Positions 1-7,555 of a stretch of DNA of 64,000 bases are shown one piece after another; position 1 is the first letter of the stretch; each line of letters begins with the position of its first letter. Both the position numbers and the translations under genes were made by a program. The DNA comes from JAJRZL01 sp964557855. GTDB lineage: Bacteria; Zixibacteria; MSB-5A5; GN15; FEB-12. The notes beneath the pieces were generated by a model. That model was not told where the DNA came from. It did not search any database and saw only the letters and a list, made by a program, of their open reading frames with translations. The DNA lies in the NCBI GenBank assembly GCA_964557855.1, contig CAZLBP010000019.1, positions 5,012-69,011 on the forward strand, read 5' to 3'.

Positions 1-813
1 AAGTTCATGGGAGTCATCAAATACTGCGGTATTCGAAAAGCTTACTTTGTCAAGACGAAAATTCATCAGAACGCACGGCAGGTGGCTAGCCGGCAGAATG
101 TGTCGTGCTATTCAGAGGCTGAATTAAGAAGGTTGCTACTAGGACTTAATGTAGATGTTGACAAGCAAATTAAGGTGGAACGTGCTCGATATAGTAGGCT
201 TCTAAAAGCAATCGCCGATCAAGGAAGGGTAAATGAGAAAATAGTCGATTACCTGACCTTTGATTATTGGAACAAGGAGAACTGGCGGAACATACACAAT
301 ATCCTGCATTTGCTAAAGAACCCCAAGTCTGGCGAGTTGTTTCCCAATTCGGACACGAACCACAAGCTCTTCTGCTATTATGTTTTGGAGCTTCTTACAC
401 TATCTGTGTTGAGGAATATCGGCGATGCTATGGTCGTAGGTTTTTCAGACATAAATCAAGCGTTGCGAGTTTCGCTCTATGGCGGTGCCGAAGCTTTGAG
501 CGAAAAACAAAAGATCTACGATATGGTGAACCAAACCTTGGGAGAAAACAGGCAGTTTTCCCCACCTTGGGAAGAGGATTTTGTGAACTTGTCGACAAGG
601 TTTACGGATCATACAAGAGACAGCTCTCTTACTCTGAATCTTCTTCGCGATCTGCGAGAGAACTCGTTTTACGAGGACAAGGTTCAAATCCGGCTCGCTA
701 TGGTGAAGACGTACTCAGACCTAACTAGGAAATTTGTCCAAGACTTGATGCAGTTTGTATCTACGCATTCGGAGGTTGATATCGATGTCTTCACCGAATT
801 TATGGAGATTTGA
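1..813 (+). CDS. 3' part of an unrecognised gene, possible restriction-endonuclease-like domain
   Basis: The reading frame is open from the first base of the window (two sense codons precede the ATG at 7), so the true start probably lies outside and the visible Met is internal. The first 40 residues (G-I-R-K-A-Y-F-V-K-T-K-I, then an A-R-Q-V-A helix, then S-E-A-E-L-R-R-L-L) resemble the last strand and helix of Mrr/PD-(D/E)xK-type nuclease domains, where the protein chain ends its core with 'becomes a different residue number in a ligand-free helix'. No catalytic residues are visible because they would lie upstream. The remaining 220 residues are mostly helical and match no family I know. Base composition looks more AT-rich than the genes to the right, which together with the nearby tRNA suggests acquired DNA. 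The function is not established. Confidence 0.5.
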   Translation, partial: KFMGVIKYCGIRKAYFVKTKIHQNARQVASRQNVSCYSEAELRRLLLGLNVDVDKQIKVERARYSRLLKAIADQGRVNEKIVDYLTFDYWNKENWRNIHNILHLLKNPKSGELFPNSDTNHKLFCYYVLELLTLSVLRNIGDAMVVGFSDINQALRVSLYGGAEALSEKQKIYDMVNQTLGENRQFSPPWEEDFVNLSTRFTDHTRDSSLTLNLLRDLRENSFYEDKVQIRLAMVKTYSDLTRKFVQDLMQFVSTHSEVDIDVFTEFMEI

Positions 814-1458
814 CTGTCTTGGGTAGACGCTTTTCAGGTTCCCACCCAACTCCCCTCAACTTCGCACAAACTCAAAGAGCACACCTGACTGGCCTGCAGG
901 TTCCGGCAGGGTACCATAGAGACTCAGTATCCGTCCAAGGTAGTGCTTCGCCTCCACCGTGACGGACAGCGCCCGCCGGTCTGCTGGACAGCCTGCGCCT
1001 GCCCACAGCCTCGGACGGACTTGGCCTCCTCTTCAAACGCCTGACGCTTAAAGCCCTCCGGGCGAATTATGGCGCGTCCGGGCGCTTGTCGTGCGGCTAG
1101 TCCGCCCCTTTATGTCTTGCCAGGGTACCGGAGAGGCCAGCCAGCGTACGCCTCGCCAGACTTACAACCAAGCGCTGGTTTCAAAGTAATCATGTCTCTT
1201 TCCCAGAAAGGATGGGTTCTTCTGTTCGTCATATAGATGCGCGCTGAAAAATGCATGTGTCTCTCTCAATATAGCTCTATCGGCCAATTTGGCAAATCCC
1301 AAGAGTCGGTACAATTGGGACCATATTGGGACCACTCGTGGCTCCCGGGGTAACAAGATTACTTGCTGGCAATTGCGAAGTTATAGTAGGGCACCAAGGA
1401 CTTCTTGTCTCTTGCGTTTTTCACTCAACTTAGATAACTTTTTGCTGCACCCACTAAC
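814..1458. other. Intergenic stretch, no gene recognised
   Basis: This is about 640 bp between the left-edge gene and the tRNA. On the minus strand near 870-1030 there is a short open frame ending at about 867 (...L-S-L-Y-G-T-L-P-E-P-A-G...), but it is stopped after about 60 codons and matches nothing I recognise. It could be a decayed gene remnant. A tandem 11-bp repeat lies at 1314-1335. I see no integrase or transposase. Confidence 0.4.
1314..1335. repeat. Two tandem 11-bp repeats upstream of tRNA-Leu
   Basis: The unit ATTGGGACCAT at 1314-1324 is followed directly by ATTGGGACCAC at 1325-1335, 10 of 11 bases identical. It lies about 125 bp before the tRNA gene. It could be a protein-binding direct repeat, part of the tRNA promoter region or chance. 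Confidence 0.4.
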
Positions 1459-1544
1459 GCCGGAGTGGTGGAATAGGTAGACACCAGGGACTTAAAATCC
1501 CTTGGTCCGTAAGGACCGTGCCGGTTCGAGTCCGGCCTCCGGCA
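1459..1544 (+). tRNA. tRNA-Leu (anticodon UAA)
   Basis: This is an 86-nt class II tRNA. The acceptor stem GCCGGAG pairs with CTCCGGC at 1537-1543, with discriminator A at 1544 and no encoded CCA. The anticodon stem AGGGA/TCCCT encloses loop CTTAAAA, placing anticodon TAA at 1493-1495. A long variable arm (TGGTCCGTAAGGACC region) follows, then a T-arm with GGTTCGAGTCC. The long variable arm and UAA anticodon identify leucine. It converges on rnhC, whose stop is 50 bp away. Confidence 0.97.
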
Positions 1545-1594
1545 GTATGATGCAGGGGATTTCGCCCCCCGAAAACGGGCTCGCCACAACAGCC

Positions 1595-2251
1595 TCAGCG
1601 GCTGAACAGACTCAGATCAGTAGCCCGCTTGTAGTTCTTGAAATGGATCTTGGCGACATTGGCAAGTTCATCAGTGCCGTACTTACGGACGAAAGCCCGG
1701 CCGGCTTCGTCGACTATCGGCGCGGCGCCCTTCGGCAGGTTCAGATCGTACTTTTCGCTCAGCTTATCCAGCTCCCGAATAAAGGCCGCGCGGGCCAAAA
1801 TCGAGGCCGCCGCCACTTGAAAGACATCTTCCCCCCGAAACTGCTGGTGAACGTCGACCGTCATTCCTGTCCGTTTGACTTCGTTTTCGATCAGCTCGGT
1901 CTTACCGAACTGATCGACCACGACCTGGTCGGCCTCGTTGTCCTTCAGCAAATCGACAATCACCCGCGCATGCCCCGCCGCCAGCAGCTTGTTAAGGTTC
2001 TTGATGCGCAGGTACTGCTTATTGTATTGTGCGGGCGGGATGACGAGTATTTCATGGGGGTAAAGATTGCTCAAATAGTCGGCTATCTCGAGGACACGGT
2101 TGTTTGAAATCTTCTTGCCGTCGCGTACGCCGTATTCGGACAGCCGATCGCGATCACTGTCGGGCGCCAGGAACGAGGCAATTACGAGCGGACCGAAGAA
2201 ATCCCCCTTCCCTGATTCATCGACCCCGACAATCCGGCGTGCAGCGCCCAT
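1595..2251 (-). CDS. rnhC: Ribonuclease HIII, catalytic domain only
   Basis: It cleaves the RNA strand of RNA/DNA hybrids. The start motif G-V-D-E-S-G-K-G-D-F-F-G-P-L (residues 9-22) is the hallmark of RNase HIII; HII has a different continuation. Candidate acidic ligands are Asp11, Glu12, Asp113 (V-V-V-D-Q-F-G-K) and Glu141, followed by the conserved A-A-A-S-I-L-A-R helix. At 218 residues it lacks the roughly 80-90 residue TBP-like substrate-binding domain found at the N terminus of classical RNase HIII of about 300 residues. The ATG is two bases after the efp stop, and no upstream in-frame extension is possible because efp occupies it, so the short form looks real. It is co-transcribed with efp. 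Its exact substrate range (single ribonucleotides or longer stretches) cannot be read from sequence. Confidence 0.9.
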   Translation of the reverse strand: MGAARRIVGVDESGKGDFFGPLVIASFLAPDSDRDRLSEYGVRDGKKISNNRVLEIADYLSNLYPHEILVIPPAQYNKQYLRIKNLNKLLAAGHARVIVDLLKDNEADQVVVDQFGKTELIENEVKRTGMTVDVHQQFRGEDVFQVAAASILARAAFIRELDKLSEKYDLNLPKGAAPIVDEAGRAFVRKYGTDELANVAKIHFKNYKRATDLSLFSR

Positions 2252-2253
2252 GC

Positions 2254-2814
2254 TTAATTGGCGCGCTCGATATATTCGCCGGTACGGGTGTCCACCTTGA
2301 CCTGGTCCCCTTCTTTGATAAAAGGCGGGACCTTGACCTCCAGCCCGGTTTGCAGCTTCGCGGGCTTGGTGATGTTGGAAACCGTATCACCCTTGACTGC
2401 CGGCTCGCTCTCGACTACTTCCAGAATTACCGAAGCCGGCAGATCGACCGAGATGGCCTCGCCGTCCAGAAACATCACCTTATATTCATCGTTTTCCAAC
2501 AGATACCACTTGGCGTCGCCGAGATTGTCAACCGGAATCGACACCTGTTCGAACGAAGTCGTGTCCATGAAGGTGTATTCCCCCACGTTCTCGTACAGGT
2601 ACTGCATCTTGCGTTCTTCGACATCGGGAGCTTTGAACGAGTCGTTGGACCCGAACACTTTCTCCTGTATGGAGCCGGTCTTTATGTGTTTGAGTTTGGT
2701 GCGGATGTTGGCCTTGCCACGTCCCATCTTAAAGTGTTGGTAATCGATAACATAATACGGCTCGTCATCTACCAGTATCCGCAGACCTTTTCTAAAGTCA
2801 GACGGTGAATACAT
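2254..2814 (-). CDS. efp: Elongation factor P with an arginine at the loop tip
   Basis: EF-P binds stalled ribosomes between the P and E sites and rescues polyproline synthesis. The 186 residues cover the three usual beta-barrel domains: a KOW-like N domain, the middle OB domain, and a C-terminal OB domain with the signature K-V-D-T-R-T-G-E-Y near the end. The tip of the first-domain loop, which is modified in most bacteria, reads M-G-R-G-K-A (residues 30-35), so Arg32 sits where E. coli has Lys34 in P-G-K-G-Q-A. An arginine there is typical of EarP-type rhamnosylated EF-P, but the flanks differ from the S-G-R-N-x-A of Pseudomonas. No epmA, epmB or earP gene is in the window. GGAGGA six bases before the ATG supports the start. 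It is the first gene of efp-rnhC. Confidence 0.97.
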   Translation of the reverse strand: MYSPSDFRKGLRILVDDEPYYVIDYQHFKMGRGKANIRTKLKHIKTGSIQEKVFGSNDSFKAPDVEERKMQYLYENVGEYTFMDTTSFEQVSIPVDNLGDAKWYLLENDEYKVMFLDGEAISVDLPASVILEVVESEPAVKGDTVSNITKPAKLQTGLEVKVPPFIKEGDQVKVDTRTGEYIERAN

Positions 2815-3129
2815 TTATGTCCTCCTAATTTAACGGCGCGTAATATAACAAAATGTGCGTTGGTTCAAACAGATTTTTGTGCTGTTTGACGGATGATGCG
2901 GACATCTGCCGTTCACGGGAGTGCGGTTCCGGCGGGTCTGAAGTCCCGCGCGGCACAACACGAGAGGCTGCCTTAATTGGGAAGATGTGGAGTGTCAAGC
3001 CAACAACCGACTCCGATTCCCGTCTTGAAGGGAGTGGCCGAAGGGCGAGGTGTGTTTGTGAAGGAAATACATCTCAGGGTCCGGCATCCCGCCAATAGGT
3101 GATACCCGTCGGCATCAGTTGGAATCTGA
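2815..3129. other. Intergenic stretch between efp promoter region and sensor kinase 3' end
   Basis: The 315 bp hold the efp leader and promoter (2842-2868). The rest, 2870-3129, shows no open frame with coding character and no convincing terminator for the kinase gene that ends at 3130. Confidence 0.45.
2842..2868 (-). promoter_or_regulatory. Candidate promoter of efp-rnhC
   Basis: On the minus strand a -10 TATATT (2842-2847) is preceded after 15 bp by TTGAAC (2863-2868), or after 16 bp if read as TTTGAA. Spacing is slightly short for sigma-70. It lies about 28 bp before the efp ATG. Confidence 0.4.
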
Positions 3130-4977
3130 TCAGACAGACGACCGGGCGGGATCGGAAGTATCAATGTCCTGAACAGTGTCGGTGCTTTTCCTGGGCAGGC
3201 AAATTCGAAAAGTCGTCCCATCCCCGACTACCGATTCGACCGATATTCGCCCGCCGTGCAGGTCGATCACTTTGGCGGCGAGGGGCATACCGAGCCCGGT
3301 GCCGGAAGGTCGGGAGGAGTAGAAAGGCGTGAAGATGTTATCGATCTGGTCACGCGCTATGCCGCAGCCGTAGTCTCGCACCAGAATAATCGTTTCAGTA
3401 GTCCGCGATTGAACCTGTATGTCTATCTTTGTGTCCTGTTGGGGCGAGGCGTCAATGGCGTTGTCAATCAGGTTCGTGACGGCCTGACGGAACAAGAGCG
3501 GGTCAATCGAAACGGATACATCGGCCGGACATTCCAGTGTGAACCGGAGCCGTGTACTGTCATCATTCCCATATCCTTGACAGATCTCCTGCAAGAACTC
3601 GCGCAGCGGAGTCTCGATCGGGCGTGCCGCCAGCGGTCGCGCGAACTGCAGGAATCTCTCCGTCAGTTCTTTCGCCTCGTGGGTACCGTCCAGCAGTTCC
3701 TTTACGGCGGGATCGTCGAAACCGAATTTGGCCAGTCGCTTCTGAAGGAGTCTCACGTATCCGGCGACGGCGCCCAACGAATTGCGCAATTGATGAGCGA
3801 GTCCGCCGGACATTTCACCCAGCGCCGCCAGGCGTTTCTTTGTCTCCAACTCTCGCCGCAGCTGTTCCCGTTCCGTGAGATCGTTGATCACCAGAGCCGC
3901 GCCGATGAAGGCGCCCTCAGAATCGGCTACTGTCGTCATAGTTACGCCCAGTCTGAGAGACGTATGGTCCTGCAGATCGTAATCGATCTCACTGTACCCG
4001 GCAGCGTGGCCAGATGTCAGCACTTCATTCAAACGGCCCGCGATTTCAGCGTTGTCAGGCAGTACTTCCGTGAAATGCTTGCCCTCATCGTCACTTGCGG
4101 TCAATCTCAGCAGCTTCTTGATGGTACCATTGAGAGTCACCAGCCGCCCGGTTGTGTCGGTGGTGATAACACCGGAATTGCCTGAGTCCAACAGAAACTG
4201 GCTGAATTGTTCCGCGGATTCCGCCCGGTTCTCGATGGCTTTATTCAGGCGGAGCAACTCCTGCTCTTTGTCCCGTAGTTCGGCGATGATGTTTTCATAC
4301 TCATCGACAATCTGGTCCACGTCGTCCTCATGCCGATTCTCGAGTCGCCCGGCGTTCACGGCGGCCCTGATAATTCTTCGGAAGGGCGTAATGATAAACC
4401 GTGAAAGTAAAATGCAGATCGCGAGAATGCCGAGTACGGCTACTGAGCCGACCATCACGACCACGCGGTGACTGTCATCGAGAAACGCCAAATCATCTAT
4501 GTTTCTGGACAGAATCAACAAGCTGCGGCCCTTGCCGGAGGACAGGGGAGTAACGTAGTAATACTCCGCCTCATGACCGCGGGTCAGCGTTTCGAACTCG
4601 GACGCAAGCAGCTTCTGTGCCAGATTCGGCAGATGATCGGGTGGAAACTGACGAACCGTGGCTACAAACCATTGACGGCGGGTTTCGATCGACGCGTCCG
4701 AAGGAACAGCCGAAATAATGTGCAGGGAACTCAGTCTGTATTCATGTTTGATGTGCTCACTGTCCGCGGCAGTGAGTCGAGGGACGGCCCCATCCGGCAA
4801 CACCCTGTTCACGGCCAGGGCCGCGTTGTTGAAGCCAGTCAGGACCGACTGGCGCTTGGCGGTTCGGGCACGATAGATGATCAGATTCGATACGAAGTTC
4901 AAACTCAGGAGAAGCAGAACTATTGCCAAAACGCCCAGATGGATTTCAGACTTGAATTTCCTTTTTGAGCTCCCCAT
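3130..4977 (-). CDS. Membrane PAS sensor histidine kinase, NtrB/AtoS-like
   Basis: This protein senses a signal and autophosphorylates on histidine. Layout over 615 residues: transmembrane helix about 13-35, an extracytoplasmic segment to about 170, second helix about 171-193, a linker with coiled-coil character (about 215-255), a PAS domain about 255-370, HisKA with G-E-M-S-G-G-L-A-H-Q-L-R-N-S (His395), and an ATPase domain with N-L-I-D-N-A-I-D-A (N box, about 502-510), D-Y-G-C-G-I (G1) and G-T-G-L-G-M (G2). The H-Q-L-R-N-S form of the H box groups it with kinases that pair with sigma-54 regulators. No receiver gene is adjacent; the nearest candidate partner is the NtrC-type regulator at 15844-17184, beyond the heat-shock operon. 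It follows the prepilin peptidase by 43 bp. There is no ribosome site close to the ATG, but TATAGT lies 5 bases before it. Confidence 0.9.
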   Translation of the reverse strand: MGSSKRKFKSEIHLGVLAIVLLLLSLNFVSNLIIYRARTAKRQSVLTGFNNAALAVNRVLPDGAVPRLTAADSEHIKHEYRLSSLHIISAVPSDASIETRRQWFVATVRQFPPDHLPNLAQKLLASEFETLTRGHEAEYYYVTPLSSGKGRSLLILSRNIDDLAFLDDSHRVVVMVGSVAVLGILAICILLSRFIITPFRRIIRAAVNAGRLENRHEDDVDQIVDEYENIIAELRDKEQELLRLNKAIENRAESAEQFSQFLLDSGNSGVITTDTTGRLVTLNGTIKKLLRLTASDDEGKHFTEVLPDNAEIAGRLNEVLTSGHAAGYSEIDYDLQDHTSLRLGVTMTTVADSEGAFIGAALVINDLTEREQLRRELETKKRLAALGEMSGGLAHQLRNSLGAVAGYVRLLQKRLAKFGFDDPAVKELLDGTHEAKELTERFLQFARPLAARPIETPLREFLQEICQGYGNDDSTRLRFTLECPADVSVSIDPLLFRQAVTNLIDNAIDASPQQDTKIDIQVQSRTTETIILVRDYGCGIARDQIDNIFTPFYSSRPSGTGLGMPLAAKVIDLHGGRISVESVVGDGTTFRICLPRKSTDTVQDIDTSDPARSSV

Positions 4978-5020
4978 AATGTACTATACAACCTATGTAT
5001 CTCCTGACGGTCAAAGCCGA

Positions 5021-5821
5021 TCAGGGAGCCACGCCGACTGCCGGGATACCGACAACATGAGAGACGTAGAACTCGATAACTTGAGAACCATATATCATGG
5101 CCGCCACCGCCGCCAGGGCCAGAAACGGTCCGAACGGAATCATCCGGGATTGACGGAGTTTGGCGGAGAACATCATCATCCCCAAAGAAACAACCAGACC
5201 GATAACGGCGGAAGAAATGAAAATAAACAGTACCTGCTTCCAGCCGAGGAACGCCCCCAGCATGGCCGCCATCTTGATGTCTCCCCCGCCCATCGATTCT
5301 TTCTTGAACAGCCAATCACCGAGCAGTGCGATCAGGAAAAGCGACCCACCGCCGACGAGAAGCCCGATTGCCGACGAGATGATGCCTATACCGCCGGGCA
5401 GGAACGAGACGCCCAGGGCCAGGACGATGCCCGGCAGCGTGATCGAGTCAGGAATTATGTAGTAATCCAAATCGATGAAGAAGATGACGATCAGGATCGA
5501 GACGAGCAAAGCATGGGTAACGAAAGAGAATGACAGGCCGTAATACGAGAAGAAGTAACAGTAGGTCAGGCCGTTAAGCAGTTCGACCAGCGGATAGCGC
5601 AGGGATATCTTGTCTCTGCAGAAGGCGCAGCGGCCGCGGAGAAGAACCACGCTCAACAGGGGGATGTTATGATACCATTGCAGTTGCCGGCCGCAGCCGG
5701 GACAGACCGAGCGGCTCCTCGCCAGAGGCAGTTTGCGCGGCAATCGGTAAATGACTACGTTCAGGAATGAACCGATGCACAAGCCCAGAAGACCAATCCA
5801 GATGAGAACTATGGTATTCAT
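5021..5821 (-). CDS. pilD: Type IV prepilin leader peptidase / N-methyltransferase
   Basis: This membrane aspartic protease removes the leader from type IV pilins and pseudopilins and usually methylates the new N terminus. The 266-residue protein has about eight hydrophobic helices. Two Cys pairs (C-P-G-C near residue 41 and C-A-F-C near residue 65) mark the zinc-binding cytosolic domain of the bifunctional form. The two catalytic aspartates are in F-F-I-D-L-D-Y (about 117) and M-G-G-G-D-I-K (about 182). No pilin or secretion genes are in the window, so its substrates are elsewhere. It sits at the distal end of the hrcA operon, 27 bp after rsmE, with no Shine-Dalgarno sequence; a perfect palindrome CGGATATCCG lies in the gap. 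Confidence 0.93.
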   Translation of the reverse strand: MNTIVLIWIGLLGLCIGSFLNVVIYRLPRKLPLARSRSVCPGCGRQLQWYHNIPLLSVVLLRGRCAFCRDKISLRYPLVELLNGLTYCYFFSYYGLSFSFVTHALLVSILIVIFFIDLDYYIIPDSITLPGIVLALGVSFLPGGIGIISSAIGLLVGGGSLFLIALLGDWLFKKESMGGGDIKMAAMLGAFLGWKQVLFIFISSAVIGLVVSLGMMMFSAKLRQSRMIPFGPFLALAAVAAMIYGSQVIEFYVSHVVGIPAVGVAP

Positions 5822-5848
5822 ATAGTAGGTATATCGGATATCCGGGAG

Positions 5849-6598
5849 TTAACTCAACTCCCCGAGAAGATTCATGATAAGAGCGCAGACGACGGGCCCG
5901 GCAGTCTCGGTGCGCAGAATTCGTCCTCCGAGAGAAATAACTTGATAGCCGGCTTCTGACGCGGCGCCAACTTCTTCCTGCGCAAAGCCCGATTCCGGAC
6001 CAACCAGTACGGTCACTCTTCTGCTGAAGTCCTCCTGTTTGAGTCGATCAAAAGGAGTGCTGCGGTTGCCCGGATGAAAAATCAAGTTGACGAATTCTGA
6101 ATCGGTCTCGTTTAAGAAATCCCGTAAGCCGATTGGCAGCGAAATGTCCGGGCGGTAGGAGCGACGAGACTGTTTCATGGCGGCCAGCGCCACTTTTTCC
6201 CAGCGTCGCAGCCGGGAGGCGATCCTCTTGGGATCGTCCAGATTCATTTTGGACGATTGCGTTAACAGCGGCACGAACCGTTTAACTCCCAATTCGGTGC
6301 CTTTTTCGATCACCGTATCGAATTTGTATCCGGTCGACAGCCCGGCTGCCAGAGTCAGGCCGACCCGGGGCTCACCAAAGTTGCGTATTTCATTGAAGAC
6401 CCGAGCCTGGATCGTCCGAGCCCGATTGGAAGTGCAGATTTCAGCTCGTACGGCCAGGCCGAGACCATCGACAATCATAACCGGACTGCCCGTCACCAGG
6501 CGCAATACCTGTGTAGCGTGGCGGCCTTCCTCTTGCGGCAGATCGATTATATCATGGGAGCGACATTCGGGAGGGGCATAGAATACGGGAATATGCAT
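5849..6598 (-). CDS. rsmE: 16S rRNA (uracil1498-N3)-methyltransferase
   Basis: RsmE is a SPOUT-class methyltransferase that methylates U1498 of 16S rRNA using S-adenosylmethionine. The 249 residues have the N-terminal PUA-like RNA-binding part (about 1-70), a central segment with G-T-E-L-G-V-K-R-F-V-P-L, and the C-terminal knotted cofactor site with V-G-P-E-S-G-F (about 198-204) and L-G-x-R-I-L-R-T-E-T-A (about 223-233). All three are diagnostic for the family. The ATG follows the prmA stop by one base, so the two are translationally coupled; prmA-rsmE is a widely conserved pair. Confidence 0.95.
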   Translation of the reverse strand: MHIPVFYAPPECRSHDIIDLPQEEGRHATQVLRLVTGSPVMIVDGLGLAVRAEICTSNRARTIQARVFNEIRNFGEPRVGLTLAAGLSTGYKFDTVIEKGTELGVKRFVPLLTQSSKMNLDDPKRIASRLRRWEKVALAAMKQSRRSYRPDISLPIGLRDFLNETDSEFVNLIFHPGNRSTPFDRLKQEDFSRRVTVLVGPESGFAQEEVGAASEAGYQVISLGGRILRTETAGPVVCALIMNLLGELS

Positions 6599-6599
6599 T

Positions 6600-7508
6600 T
6601 TACTTCTTCGTTACGACGACTGAGAACCACTCGTAATCGGCTGTCTCCTCGATTACAGAGAGTCCCTGTTGTTCCAGTCGAGCGGATACTTCCGCCAAAT
6701 CCTGCTGCAACAGGCCGGAAAGCACCAGCGTGCCGCCCCGTTTGAGAAGGTTGGCCAGCTGCGGCATGATACCGAGGATCGTGTTCTTGATGAGGTTGGC
6801 ACAGACAAAATCATACGGCTCATCGTCGCTACAGACGTCCACTGTTCCGTGAACTACATTATATGGCGTCTGAACAGCATTGACAGCGAAGTTGTCCGTA
6901 CAGTTCGCTACGGCATCGGGATCGTTGTCGACAGCCTTAATATAACCGGCTTTGAGTTTGTCGGCGAGAATCGAGAGTATGCCGGAGCCGCAGCCGAGAT
7001 CCAGAAACCGTGTATCCGGGAGCAGCCGCTCTCGTATGACCTTGAGACACGTGCGAGTCGTCTCATGACTGCCCGTACCGAAAGCCATCCTGGGTTCAAT
7101 GATAATGTCAAACGGGACCGGGGTCGGCAACAGCTCCCACGGCGGTCGCACCACGATGTCATCCGTGATACGGAGCAACTTGACCGATTTACGGTACTCT
7201 TCCTCCCAGCCGTCACGCTGGATTACGTGATAAGTGATCTCCGGTATCGAGTACAGACTGCTGTCCAGTATCTGTTCGATGTACTTGCGGATGCCTTCTT
7301 GCGTGCGAGCCAATTGCTCACTCGGAACGTAGAAAATAATGCCCGTGATTCCCGCCTCTTCTTCCTCCTCGAGAACAAGGCCGTCGGCTACATGGTGGAT
7401 GATGTGGTCACACACGAGATCGACGTATTCATCAGGAACATCGACCCGCAATTCGGCTACTTCCTGCGCCGTGGAATGTTTGTTGTCCGACATTGTGCAG
7501 CGGCCCAT
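6600..7508 (-). CDS. prmA: Ribosomal protein L11 methyltransferase
   Basis: PrmA trimethylates amino groups of ribosomal protein L11. The first third of the protein matches the substrate-binding domain. The methyltransferase core has the family block P-R-M-A-F-G-T-G-S-H-E-T-T-R, the cofactor motif L-D-L-G-C-G-S-G-I-L-S (about 169-179), and N-L-I (about 239) as the N-x-x-like catalytic turn. Length (302) is normal. The given ATG has no obvious ribosome site; an in-frame ATG at 7493 (M-S-D-N-K) is an equally possible start that would remove five residues. It is the fifth gene of the hrcA operon, 47 bp after dnaJ, an arrangement also seen in Bacillus. Confidence 0.95.
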   Translation of the reverse strand: MGRCTMSDNKHSTAQEVAELRVDVPDEYVDLVCDHIIHHVADGLVLEEEEEAGITGIIFYVPSEQLARTQEGIRKYIEQILDSSLYSIPEITYHVIQRDGWEEEYRKSVKLLRITDDIVVRPPWELLPTPVPFDIIIEPRMAFGTGSHETTRTCLKVIRERLLPDTRFLDLGCGSGILSILADKLKAGYIKAVDNDPDAVANCTDNFAVNAVQTPYNVVHGTVDVCSDDEPYDFVCANLIKNTILGIMPQLANLLKRGGTLVLSGLLQQDLAEVSARLEQQGLSVIEETADYEWFSVVVTKK

Positions 7509-7555
7509 TCGTATCGTCAGTTATCAACTTTCGCTGTCACATGTTCCGCTTCGGT

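Noticed and set aside
1162..1356. 64-codon minus-strand frame upstream of tRNA-Leu
   Set aside because: No ribosome site and no recognisable family. It contains the 11-bp repeat, which is enough to explain part of its open frame.
1555..1590. GC-rich hairpin between tRNA-Leu and rnhC
   Set aside because: The stems are short and imperfect and no T run follows on either strand, so I do not call a terminator.
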